DNA of 64,000 bases from Isoetes taiwanensis (taxonomy: Eukaryota; Streptophyta; Lycopodiopsida; Isoetales; Isoetaceae): positions 62,001 to 126,000 of the forward strand of contig JAJEKV010000268.1 in NCBI GenBank assembly GCA_021234155.1. Direction: 5' to 3'. The first letter of the stretch is position 1; each line of letters opens with the position of its first letter. A program made the translations under genes and the position numbers. A model generated the notes under the pieces. It was given only the letters and a program-made list of their open reading frames with translations, was not told where the DNA came from and searched no databases. This document shows, piece by piece, positions 36,064 to 45,951 of this stretch.

Positions 36064-37494
36064 ATGGCTCGTGGGTTTATCCTCATTTTCTTCCTCCTCC
36101 TGATCGATGCTGTTTTTCTGGTCCATCTCGGCCCAGCAGAGGCTGTAAAATCCGGCTTTCAGATTCTACAGGTTAAGAAAATCAGCGAAGAACGAAACAG
36201 GGAATGGGAATCAAGCCGGGCCCCAAAATCGTTTCTGCTGCTACACAGGGATGGAATTCTACCGAGAAACAGATCGGTTTCGGAAGCAATGCTTGAAGTA
36301 ATGGATCGGGATGAGAGAAGGGTTTTGCAGATGATGAAGAGGGTAGATACGGTGATGAACAGCAGCAGTTTTGTGCAATCAAAGGGGGATTTTAGCGGGC
36401 CGCTGGTATCAGGCTTATCAGCAGGAAGCGGGGAGTATTTCATCCGTTTGGGAATCGGAACTCCGGCGAAAAGGAGCTACATGGTGATGGATACAGGCAG
36501 CGATGTTCCGTGGATTCAATGCGCGCCCTGCAAATCCTGCTACAAGCAATCGGACCCAATTTATTCGCCCAGAAAATCATCCAGTTACTCTGGGCTGCCC
36601 TGTTCTTCGGCCCAGTGCAGGCTTCTGGACGCATCGGCCTGCAGGCAAAGCAAATGCCTGTATCAGGTCTCCTACGGAGATGGGTCCTTCACGAGCGGCG
36701 ATCTGGCAACGGAAACGATTAGCTTCGACGGATCTACAGCTCCTCCGATCAGAAACGTAGCATTTGGATGCGGGCACGACAACGAAGGGCTTTTTACTGC
36801 AGCGTCCGGGCTGCTGGGCATGGGCGCAGGGAAGCTCTCATTTCCGACCCAATCCGGCGCCCTCTTCGGCTCCAAATTTTCCTACTGCTTAGTCAGCCGG
36901 AACGCCGGATCCAAAGCTTCGAGCTCTCTAATTTTCGGATCTGCAGCCTTCCCCAGGGGCTCGATTTTCACTCCCCTGCTCAAAAATCCCAAATTGGACA
37001 CCTTCTACTACGCGCCTCTGTCTGGGATCTCAGTGGGCGGAAAATTACTCTCGATTCCGAAGGATGTTTTCAAGCTCGCAGAGTCTGGCTCCGGCGGTGT
37101 GATAATCGATTCCGGCACCGCTGTTACACGCCTCCCCAATTCCGTCTACGCTGCGCTCAAATCTGCGTTCAAATCTGGAACCGCCCATCTGCGCCCAGCC
37201 AATTCCTTCTCCCTCTTCGACACCTGCTTCGATCTATCCACTGTTAATTCCGTCGAAATTCCTACAGTGGCCTTCCATTTCGCAAACGCAGCCAAGCTCC
37301 AGCTTCCGCCTGATAACTACATGGTCCAGGTCGATTCCTCCGGTACCTTTTGCTTCGCATTCGCTCATCATCATCGGAAATGTCCAGCAGCAGACTATCC
37401 ATCCATCATCGGAAATATCCAGCAGCAGACTATCAGAATCGGATTCGATCATAAATTTTCCCGCATCGGATTCTCTCTGCAGCAGTGTTCTTGA
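36064..37494 (+). CDS. Aspartic protease, ASPG1-like (family A1, nepenthesin type)
   Basis: A 476-aa preproprotein in one exon. The frame opens at 35,932, but the Met at 36,064 sits in a good context (ACCAATGGC) and begins a textbook signal peptide (hydrophobic core residues 4-20, cleavage near Ala27), so I choose it. A prosegment (about 28-120) is followed by the mature enzyme: first catalytic motif DTGS at 143-146 in VMDTGSDVPWIQC, the plant-specific Cys-rich insert (Cys153, 156, 159, 180, 185, 193, 198), the flap tyrosine in SYGDGS (Tyr204), FGCGHDNEGLF (235-244), and second catalytic motif DSGT at 349-352 in IIDSGTAVTRLP. The end has FCFAFA...SIIGNIQQQ. Residue pattern and order match Arabidopsis ASPG1-type enzymes, secreted or ER proteases linked to stress and ABA responses. 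All catalytic residues are present. An insert of about six residues at 435-446 comes from a 35-bp tandem duplication. Confidence 0.93.
   Translation: MARGFILIFFLLLIDAVFLVHLGPAEAVKSGFQILQVKKISEERNREWESSRAPKSFLLLHRDGILPRNRSVSEAMLEVMDRDERRVLQMMKRVDTVMNSSSFVQSKGDFSGPLVSGLSAGSGEYFIRLGIGTPAKRSYMVMDTGSDVPWIQCAPCKSCYKQSDPIYSPRKSSSYSGLPCSSAQCRLLDASACRQSKCLYQVSYGDGSFTSGDLATETISFDGSTAPPIRNVAFGCGHDNEGLFTAASGLLGMGAGKLSFPTQSGALFGSKFSYCLVSRNAGSKASSSLIFGSAAFPRGSIFTPLLKNPKLDTFYYAPLSGISVGGKLLSIPKDVFKLAESGSGGVIIDSGTAVTRLPNSVYAALKSAFKSGTAHLRPANSFSLFDTCFDLSTVNSVEIPTVAFHFANAAKLQLPPDNYMVQVDSSGTFCFAFAHHHRKCPAADYPSIIGNIQQQTIRIGFDHKFSRIGFSLQQCS
37371..37440 (+). repeat. 35-bp tandem duplication inside the protease
   Basis: TCATCGGAAATRTCCAGCAG and the following CAGACTATCCATCC-type sequence occur twice, starting at 37,371 and 37,406. 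Because 35 is not a multiple of three, the first copy is read in another frame (HHRKCPAADYP) and the second in the family frame (IIGNIQQQ). The net reading frame is open to the normal C-terminus. Confidence 0.9.
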
Positions 37495-38389
37495 GGTCTG
37501 TTACTCGGATTTTCTTCGTGGGTTGGCTTCATCTGCACGAATTTCTTCATTTTTTCTCTGCTGCAGTTCTTCGATCCATGTAAAGGTCTTAGATTTTTGT
37601 GGGTTGGAAGATATTTTCTAGATTCTGGCTTCAAACACGGTACCGCTGCTGCACCTTTTCTCGATCGGACCAAAAATTTGTTAGTTTGTGTAAGGACTAT
37701 GTTGCATTGTCATTTTGATCGGGAAACACGTGAGGGGGTCTGTTTTTCCCTGACCTCTGGCCAGAATAATTTTAAAGCTATAAAAAAGAAGACTTTTATA
37801 GACTATACATATGACTTCTGTCTTCACAGACTTCTAAACGCTTGGTTTGCAAGCATGTTATTTTCTCCTTTCCATAGATTCACAAGCTATGATATCAACC
37901 ACACTTTACTACTGTAAGACTTGAGGAAAATGGAGATGCAATATGAAATTTTATATTATTATGTAGATATCAATAAATTATCAATTGCCTTTAGTGCTGT
38001 AAAGCACTTTGGTTGTATATACAATTGTATATTACACTTCGCAAAGAGGTGAGGTGGCATTGGCTACTGTGAGGTTCCAAAAGAATATTGGACATATGAT
38101 AAACATTTGTGTTGCAATGACATATGTGGACAGATCTAGAAGCTTTGGCTATGGTGGGCGCAAAAGAGTGACGGGACTGTCCTAAAATGAAAAGCTAATC
38201 GATTGATGATTAGGTGTACTTTGTAGATGAACGTATGCCTCTACAAGACAAAACATTTGCCTTGTAGTTCCAAGCTAAAATATGTAGAGAATAGAATAGA
38301 ACAGAAAATTTTTCCAGGAAGATCAAAGATGACCCGGAAAGTAGTGTCATGATCAAAACTTCAAAAATCTCAAAAAATAGGCTTCGTAT
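37495..38389. other. Protease 3' flank, no gene
   Basis: AT-rich sequence with no motif or open frame I can support. A transcript end should lie here, but I cannot place a poly(A) site. Confidence 0.5.
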
Positions 38390-38770
38390 TGAATTGAATT
38401 TATTTCTATCATCAATGAAGAACAACAAGCTTGTGGCACCCAAACAATGATCGCAACAGATGTATTATTGCCCTGGATTAAAAAACCCCGTCCCAAAGTT
38501 TTTTCAAAGGAAAAGCCTTGGCAATAATAAGAATGTTGATAAATTGTACAGTGGCACATGTCAATGGAGTGTTTGAGGATACAACTGGATGTGTACATCA
38601 ATCACCTCTTGGAAATACGATCCTAATATACCCACTGAAGTCGTGGGTAGCACCGCATGGAGCAGCTGGTCAGGAGGAATCAACTTAACATAGCGCACAC
38701 TCTGATAGTCTCGTCCTCAATAACTCTCAGCTGGCAACACTGGCATAGCATGTCGTCCATTCTCATCCTT
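38390..38770 (-). mobile_element. LINE 3'-end fragment
   Basis: Shares its end sequence with 48,660-48,975 (matching TATTA-GC-GGATTTAAA, CCCC-TCCC, AAAACCTTG and TAATAAGTATG-like blocks). Upstream on the minus strand is GRHAMPVLPAE with VIEDET, the degenerate form of the Cys-rich tail found after LINE reverse transcriptases. Strongly 5'-truncated. Confidence 0.55.
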
Positions 38771-40257
38771 TACTTGATCCTCATAGAAGAGTTGAGCAAC
38801 TTGGGTGCACATATTCCAAGTTGGCTCATCAAAATACACAAAGTAATCATAGTCCGACATGCTAGCTTTCTTCAGCGTTTGCTCTATCCAATCCTGCAAA
38901 ACATAGATATTGTAAGACAAGATGAAAATACAGAAGACAAATTGTTGCAGACAAGGCCTCAAATTGGGCGCCCACCTGATTTTGGGTAGTAGGGTGCCCG
39001 AACTCTATGTTTGTCTATGGGTTGTAAAGGACCTGAGATAAGCACGACAGGGTTCCAAATCGGGCGGGGGCCCAACTTGGAGGAGACAGGACTGGTCATG
39101 GCCACCTGCAAGGATCCAAATAGGGAGACACTCAATTTGGGGGCGACAACATACAATAGAAGAACGATGTGAAGCAAATAAGCAACCAATTTGATGCAGA
39201 GGAGGATCCAAATTGGGCACCTGCCCAATTTAGTGCGAACAAGGCAACTTACAGAGTATGCGCCTCCTGTTGACTGATCACGCTTTCCTTTCTTAGGCTT
39301 GCCGTATAGCTCCCATCCAAAGCTGTTGTACCTGCTCGAAGAAGATATCCGCATGAATTGTCTTCAATGTGATGTCATTGGTTTCTTGGCTGACTTTTAC
39401 ATATTCCGTTGTAGTTAGGTTTTCCGCTAATACTCAATATTTTTTGGCATAGAAGAAGAAAATAAGGTCTTTCAAATGCCTCCTCTTATGGGGCCATTTC
39501 AAAGCCTGGTTCACAAGGATTTGAGCAACCGTTGTAGTGTGATTTCCATTCACTATCCAGAAATCCGCATTGTCCAAATCACTTGCTCTCTTCCGTTTAA
39601 TAGCACGCCCAGTCATGGGGTCAAAAGGAACAACATCTGCACATGGTAGATGCATCTGCATATACTAACGAAGGACTCATAAAGTAGATCCACGTGTTCT
39701 ACACTGATGACCATGCATGTCACGTTTGCAGGAGGTTGATGCATCTTGAAGATGTCGACCTCTATTTCAAACCCAACATCTAGTGGATAAATCCTTTCTC
39801 TATGTTTGATATTTAATATGGCACTCTGTGATAGTTCACGCCTACTCTCCTGTGTCAACTTCTCAGCAGGCGCTGAACACTTTACCATTTGCATGGATTC
39901 CTCCTCCCCCGATTCACTTTCCATTTCACTCTCCCCTCCCGACTTAGATGAACTCTCTGGTGGATTGGGGCGTCTTCCTCTCTTAGAGGAGGTGCCTGGT
40001 AGCTCTTCTGCTCTTCGTTTCTTGACAACACTAACTTCTGCGGATTGATCGAAAGACTCACCTGAACCCATGTTCAGTTCCGGGGTGCGTATTCTCCTCT
40101 ACATGCCTCCCAGCATAAGTACTGGCATCTCTATGCTAGGTTACTTGCCAAGGATGTTCTTTTTTTCTTTGTAGCAATGACTTTCTCTGCTACTACGTTC
40201 TTGGACTTCTCTGTACTTTTGACTGTATCCCTTTCCTGGGAACCCCATAACAAGACT
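38771..40257 (-). pseudogene. Decayed downstream exons: chromo-like, acidic/NLS and ParB-like motifs
   Basis: Continues the gene that starts at 40,869. After a frame change, GRTAVYRISWQG with SVRFDLVEV (about 40,330-40,240) follows WILDHK and resembles a chromodomain. The next block (40,071-39,660) has KKRR and KRGRR nuclear-signal-like clusters and a Ser/Glu-rich acidic stretch. Then, about 39,660-39,430, comes FWIVNGNHTTTVAQIL, which resembles the substrate-binding loop of ParB/sulfiredoxin-like domains. A further exon-like piece (DWIEQTLKKASMSDYDYFVY, about 38,890-38,780) follows a gap rich in AAATTGGGCG palindromes. Several stops and frame changes show decay. Chromo and ParB assignments rest on short motifs and are tentative. 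Confidence 0.35.
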
Positions 40258-40869
40258 TCAACCAGGTCGAATCGTACACTTTTGGTTGGGCCTTGCCATG
40301 ATATTCTGTAAACGGCCGTTCGACCTAGTCTGCTTGTGATCAAGAATCCACTGCCCCAGTGTATGGAAGCCATCTATTATATCTCCACGTTTTCTTATTC
40401 CGGATCTCTCCAAGCTCTCATATGAGTTCAACACCCATCCTTTGGCTCCGCATGGGTTTTGATTTTCAATTATGTTTGCTGACATGGGTTGGGGATTATA
40501 AGTGGCAAAGGGTAGCCTGTACTCAAGAGAGGACTTCTTCAAAACATCTTTCGCATAAACTTCCATCTCACGGAGTACTTCCGCGTTCACCCTCATATCA
40601 ATTGCTATGCCCACATTACTTATCTTCTTGGTCCCTGGTATACCAAAATACAAATACAGATCTTTGAGATAATTTGTGCTAGACCTAGGGCGAACGTTCT
40701 TAATTTCGATGCACCAAGTGTAGTCATCGACAACTGAAGTAATCTCATTTGGAACTACATCAATCCTCTGAAACTGAACAATCTGCTCCCTCTCCTTGGC
40801 AGCAGCCACAGCCTGCGGTATCCCAGGTCCATAGCCAGGCATTCGGGCAGTTTGTTTGGTCCTTGCCAT
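40258..40869 (-). CDS. Exon coding a histone H3 N-tail mimic plus unknown domain
   Basis: A 203-codon open frame beginning at the Met complementary to 40,867-40,869 reads MARTKQTARMPGYGPG. Residues 2-9 are identical to histone H3 residues 1-8, including Lys4, and then diverge (Met where H3 has Lys9). The rest (VVDDYTWCIEIKNV, DLYLYFGIPGTKK, ILDHKQ near the end) is not histone. A second Met lies five codons upstream in frame, but the internal Met puts Ala at position 1 of the mature protein, as in H3. The frame ends at 40,258, and a shifted frame continues a chromo-like motif. No intact full-length gene is visible. The fusion or mimic reading is from the sequence; any chromatin role is inferred. 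Confidence 0.55.
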   Translation of the reverse strand: MARTKQTARMPGYGPGIPQAVAAAKEREQIVQFQRIDVVPNEITSVVDDYTWCIEIKNVRPRSSTNYLKDLYLYFGIPGTKKISNVGIAIDMRVNAEVLREMEVYAKDVLKKSSLEYRLPFATYNPQPMSANIIENQNPCGAKGWVLNSYESLERSGIRKRGDIIDGFHTLGQWILDHKQTRSNGRLQNIMARPNQKCTIRPG

Positions 40870-40939
40870 TAGTCCGCATTGCATTAAATAAGAATTAAAT
40901 ACTGCTAGCGAATACTAAAAGGGTTTCAAAGGGGTAACT

Positions 40940-41760
40940 TCCAGAGAAGCACTTAAAGGGGAAATTAGGTGGGTACCCACTTTGCCACTTCTGGTGGCTC
41001 CATGTTGTATCATGTAGGTTGAAATACACCATGTAAGTGCCAAATTGGGAAGGTGCCCAATTTTCTAGATGTGGTCAAGAGGATGAACTTCCCAGAGAGG
41101 CATTTAAAGGGGAAATTGGGCAGGCGCCCAACTTGCTAGGTGTGGTCAAGTGGATCAACTTCCCAGAGAGGCACTTAAAGGGGAAATTGGGCAGGCACCC
41201 AATTTGCTAGTGTGGTCAAGAGGATGTACTTCTCAGAGAGACACTTAAAGGGGAAATTGGGCGGGCGCCCAATTTGCCAGGTGTGATCAAGTTGAGGAAC
41301 TTCGCAGAGAGGCACTTAGAGGGGAAATTAGGTGAGCGCCCATGTTGCTACTTCTGGTGGTCTCTAGGTAAAGTCAGAGTTGCCCCATGTAGATGCCAAA
41401 TTGGGCGGGTGCCCAATTTGCTAGGTGTGGTCAAGGGTTTGAACTTCCTAGAGAGGAACTTAAAGGGGGAATTGGGTGGGCGCCCAATTTGCCCTTGTTG
41501 CTCTCTATGCCAGGATGTAGATGCACAATCCGGGGGCCAAAAATGGGTGGCACCCAATTTGCCCCTACCGTTTCTCACCAAGCAAGGATGCAGATGTCCT
41601 GGGGCCAAAATGGGCAGGCGCCCAATTTGCCAGGTGTGGCTAAAGGGAGGAACTTCTCAAAGAGGCAAAGGGAAAATTGGGCGAGCGCCCAATTTGCCCC
41701 TTCTATTTCTCTCCCAGATGGGGGGGCGCCCAATATGCCAGTTTTGGTCAATGGCAACAA
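40940..41760. repeat. Minisatellite with embedded palindromes, about 70-bp period
   Basis: About twelve units. Each has GAACTTCCCAGAGAGGCA, TTAAAGGGG and then an imperfect inverted repeat AAATTGGGCG-GG-CGCCCAATTT, spaced 65-75 bp. Long open frames here (for example 41,274-41,825) are translations of the repeat. Single or few copies of the same palindrome occur near 12,290, 12,370, 16,560, 20,130, 20,190, 38,950-39,240, 42,530-42,780, 50,700 and 51,670. Confidence 0.9.
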
Positions 41761-42059
41761 CTTGCCAGATAGGCTTGTCAGATGCAGGAGCCACTCATTG
41801 TTTTCAGGCTAGGAGGGAGAGATAAAGTATAGAATAGATGCCCCTCTGGGAAAAAGTATAGGACAGAACAAAAGAAATAAGAAACACCTCCAGTATTCAG
41901 ACAATAATGCAAGCATTACCTTTACCTCCCACGGGAAGATGTGGCGACTTGACGTAGATGTGCGCCTTAAAAGACAAAGGTAACTTTTTAAAATAGACAC
42001 GCAATGAGGTCCCACAACGTTGTGACAGGCTCCCATTAAGTCACCTGGACAGTCTCGAA

Positions 42060-42300
42060 GAAAAGATGGAGGCTAACGACTGCTAATGACCACATTGAAC
42101 TAGAGACCATCGACTTTGCTTGGGCTCCGTCAAGTAGGAAGAAGCTCCCTAACACTATCACGATTCCAGTGCTTGTTGCTGAAGCATACGCAACACACAC
42201 TAGGAATGTCAGCTAGTGTATGAAAATTGCTATTGAAGCATGAATCTGAATATTGATCCATAAATTCAGGTTTTGTCCGAAAATAATAAAATTGTGCTTA
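42060..42300 (+). repeat. Segment related to 21,110-21,340
   Basis: Both copies have GATGGA-GC-ACTGCTA-TGAC, GAGACTATCGACT, TGCTTGGG, AAGAAG and a shared tail with CATAAATTCAGGT and GTCC-AAAATAAT-AAATTGTGCTT. A conserved frame reads approximately ANDHIELETIDFAW in one and SDYIEIETIDYAW in the other, which suggests a shared, formerly coding exon. Both are broken. Confidence 0.65.
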
Positions 42301-42409
42301 TGTCTTGGTTTTCGTGTATAACCTTCCATTTCTTGCTTTTTGGCATGTATGTCCCTTGCTTTTCTCTTACCTTGTTTTTGGACATGTTGCCCGTTAGCAG
42401 AGAATACTT

Positions 42410-42992
42410 GCTAATAAAGAGCCCCTCACAAGCCCTCTGAACAAGCTTTCCAACAAGCTGGAGAACAATTGAAAATAAAATCACGATGCAGGAGTTATGC
42501 CAAAAAGCCTATTCTGCTACCATGGAGCCCCTCAAATTGGGCGGCCATCCAATTTGAGATGAATTTGGAGCCTGATTTGTGTAAGTAATATGTTTGATTG
42601 ATTTCTTTACTAAAGTCCTCTAAATAAGCTTTTCAACGAGCTAACGATCGCCGAAAACAGAGTCCAGACACAAGAATTATGCCAGAAAGCCTATTATGCA
42701 GCCATGGAGCCCTTCAAATTGGGCGACCGCCTATTTTGCAGCCATGGAGCCCTTCAAATTATGCGGTCGCCCAATTTAAGGCCCCATTTGTGTAAATAAT
42801 CTAGCTGATTGGTGGCTTTTATCAAAGTTCTCTGAACAAGCATTTCAACGAGCTAAAGAAACACCGAAAAGGGAGTCTGAACATAGGAGTTATGCCAAAA
42901 AAGCCTATCCCGTCACCATGGAGCCTTGAAATTTGGCAATTTGAACCTAACTTGGGGTCATATTTGTATAAATAGTCTGGTTCATTGGTCAC
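42410..42992. repeat. Tandem repeat, about 200-bp units
   Basis: Three units containing TCTGAACAAGC, TTCAACGAGCTA, GTTATGCCAAAAAGCCTATT, CCATGGAGCCC and an AAATTGGGCG-type palindrome. A fourth unit lies at 48,335-48,450, beyond the LTR element that split the array. Confidence 0.8.
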
Positions 42993-43513
42993 TGATACGA
43001 TTCATGTCTATTTGGGAAGTTGTAACAACACAGAATCATAGAGCCATAATGAAATAATAGAACACTGGACTAAAGAAACTTTATTCATGCACACCATTAA
43101 CCACCCAATTGGATCCACTGGGTTACGGCAAAACACAAGTACTATAACAAATACAAAGTTCTAACATCTGGCTTATTGGCCTTCCAGCTACTCTAAGTAA
43201 CCACGCATCATAAAAACAATTGCAGATCTGTGTTATCGCTATGGCAGTGATATGTGACCTCATGTCACATTTTCGGCCATTACTCTCTCATACGATATGT
43301 CCACATTCAATTCAGAAACTAGACTCCGAGCCGGTTCCAACGAGGTAAAATTCGCTGCAATCCAACCTCTGGTTGCCGAGATATGTCCAACTGAAGTTTA
43401 GGTTCTATTTATAGATCTCTCTGTGACTCAAGCATTTTTTAGCCGGCAGTTGCCTTTTATATCAAAATATCTCCTTGTCTTTAATTATATTATATGACTT
43501 ATCATATGGGACA

Positions 43514-43640
43514 TCCTATATAATAAAATTTTAGTGTTTGTTGTCTGTTGTGTATGTCGCCCTAGAATGGACGACCCAGATTCTATTTAGATCACGCGAC
43601 GGTCCAGATCACGCCTTAGATCTAATATGGTTTCTTGCGA
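43514..43640 (+). mobile_element. Helitron 5' terminus inside an LTR
   Basis: TCCTATATAATAAAATTTTAG follows GGGACA; the sister LTR reads GGGACATTATCTATG at 48,108-48,122. Insertion is exactly between A and T, as Helitrons do. The terminus matches 12,519. The 3' end was not found, so the right limit is open. Confidence 0.75.
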
Positions 43641-43800
43641 AGGCGTCCTAGGGTAGGGAGGATCGGGCGGCTTGCCAAAGATCGCATGAGCTCGACCTCT
43701 GTGGAAGAAGCTCGGCCTCTTCCATCTAGAATTCCGTTTAGAAAGTTCAGCCTCTTTGGAAGAAGCTCGGCCTGTTGCATCAGGAAGCCACAACCGAGTT
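43640..43800 (+). repeat. Short tandem repeat in the Helitron body
   Basis: TGGAAGAAGCTCGGCCT recurs two to three times within 100 bp. It may be captured coding sequence, but the product is unknown. Confidence 0.5.
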
Positions 43801-43944
43801 TTTTTGTCTTCGAAGTCATTCTGCTTCCCTAGAGTTTTCTTGGTGGAGAAAATGCAGAACAAGATTGAAATGAAGACTGAGGCTAAGGTCGTTTGCAGTA
43901 GCCAAATTTTGCAGTATTTGATATCGATTCCACTACAGAGTCAA

Positions 43945-44190
43945 GGGGGGGTTCACAGTTTTGGGCGTATAACCCATCTGCATGCACGGGAAGGGGGTTT
44001 TTTGGACCCATTTTCGTTACATATCTACGGTCGGCGAGGGGTCCTTTTTCTCGGTATTTTTGCACTATCCTAGGTAATTTTTTATTCGAAAGGGGTCAAA
44101 ATTTGCTTTTAAAGATCCGTATACAGGGGGTTTTTTGCCACCCCATGCACGCAGATGGCATATCCCCCTTATACATGAGTGAATCCCCCT
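43945..44190. mobile_element. Palindromic MITE-like element
   Basis: GGGGGGTTCAC at the left and GTGAATCCCCC at the right are the tips of a long imperfect inverted repeat. Further in, CCATCTGCATGCACGGG pairs with CCATGCACGCAGATGG, and AGGGGGTTTTTTGG recurs in both arms. About 245 bp. Target duplication not clear. Confidence 0.65.
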
Positions 44191-44469
44191 TGTGCAGAGT
44201 CTGAGCTTCAGAGTAAACAATTTATAGATCTTAAAGGTGTTGACAGAAAGATGCTTTTTCTGAAACATATGCTATTCTTAAGAGCTACTCTATACCTGGA
44301 AGGAATGGTGCATGACGTGAAAAGTTCATCTACTGTGTCTCTTTGTGTTCACGGTCAGCAACCTATGGAAAAGTTTTAGTACTAGGTGTTGTCATTCAAT
44401 TGACAGAGAGAGACTAATGCTCACACCAAGAGATGATAATTCATCTTCCTTAACCCAAAAAGGGTATTG

Positions 44470-45875
44470 AATTTGATTTATTGGGACGATGTTTAGGGTT
44501 GGAAGCGGAGTTTAGGGCGGCGACGGCGGCCGCCTGTTGCTTGCAGACTCGTGGAGGTAAGAATCCATAGCTGGAAGGGCAGCATCTGCTGCCGCCTTTG
44601 CTCTCGACTCTTGGCTACAGTGGCAAGGCCTCCTTCATGTTAGTATAGAATCTGGTATAACAAAGTTCAGTGCTGGGGCTGGGCCGCTGCTCTTAGTGCT
44701 TTGCCTTTTATGTATCAGATTCTTAACTGGTAAGAAGTATTCTTGTGCCGTTTCTCAAGATTTTCGAGTGCATTTAGGCTAAACAATAGCAAATAGTCTG
44801 TGCTGCAAGACTCTAGGCATCTCTGAGCTCCATTTTCGTGCTCAAGTCTTGCCTCTTGTCTCATTCTTTCGCTGGCTACTGCTATAGGTCCAGAAGCTTC
44901 ACTTAAGCGCGTTTTTCAGTTTTCGATACTTCATGTCCTCATTGAGTATGATATGGGTTTGTGTGTTGGTCCTGTTTCATTGCACTCACTGAATTAAGAA
45001 GGCCACAGCCGTTGTGGTTTCTGCCTGCACTCACTGCAGTCTTGGATTCTCATGCACCAAAGCTTTTGTGTCAGTTGTCTAAGTGTTGTCTTTTGAGCCA
45101 GAAAAAGGTATTGAGAACCTGGATTGTGCTCTCTTGGAGGAGCCTATGGAAAGACATAATTACAGGTAATGAAAAAAACCTTTGTCTACATGAAACGGGC
45201 TGTCCTTTCCCTAAGGAGATGCAGATCTGGTGGGTTTGAGAGCAAGCTTATGAATTGTAGATATTGGATTCCTTCTTTGGCTATTTTTATGTTTGGCTAT
45301 AGCTTTTTTGAGTTGTGTCTTTCAATCTTGGTTGCTTAGTATTATCCTCCCCCTTTCCCAGCAGGGGAAAATCAGAATTCATGGGGTGGCATAGTACTGG
45401 AAACTTGAGTTGCAGATCTTTAAGATGGTTGAGCATCTTCAGCTGTGACCTATGCTAATAGTTGGAGGAGCATATAGTGAGCAATTGGACCACCCTTTTT
45501 GGGCAGGCCAGCATGATCTTCTGTGGTATTAGAAGATGGAGCATCAAGACCCTCAGTACAAATTTGGAACAAGGACATGATCTTCTTTAGTACATTGTTG
45601 CAGGATGGATTCTTGGCCGAGTTAACGCATGGAAGGATAATTGCTTGCCAGTGCCCTCCAGTTATTTGCATTTTACGGGGTGAGCTTCAAATGGTTACAG
45701 TTGAGTCTAGAAATTGACCTTGATCATCGTTCAGGCTGGAAAAGTCTTTAGCCTAAGCTTCATTTATATCTGGCCCATCAAGGGGTCTTTTAATAAGGTC
45801 TTCTACCACTTTATATTAATAAAAATAAACATCTTACCTTCAAAAAAAAATAAAAAATAAAAAAAAAAATTATTT
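44470..45875 (+). other. Possible poly(A)-tailed retroposed transcript
   Basis: Starts near a GC-rich, 5'UTR-like stretch (44,510-44,545) and ends with AATAAAAATAAACATC followed by an A-rich tail (45,841-45,875). The 92-aa and shorter open frames inside have no motif I recognise. I cannot identify target-site duplications, so retroposition is only a suggestion. Confidence 0.35.
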
Positions 45876-45951
45876 ATTCTTTTGTGCCTTCAAATTTGTC
45901 AAGACTTATCATTTTATCCTATCTGACAGGTTTTAGTTGTTGAAGGGGGCA

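Noticed and set aside
36159-37452. Several open frames of 64-159 aa on both strands within the protease
   Set aside because: Shadows of a GC-rich coding exon; the protease frame has full family similarity.
40940-41760. Possible CRISPR array
   Set aside because: Palindromic repeats at even spacing look superficially similar, but the spacers are themselves repeated, the repeats are degenerate, the genome is a plant, and no cas genes are present.
41274-41825. 183-aa open frame
   Set aside because: It is a translation of the 70-bp minisatellite; the peptide repeats with the DNA period and frames change with unit length.
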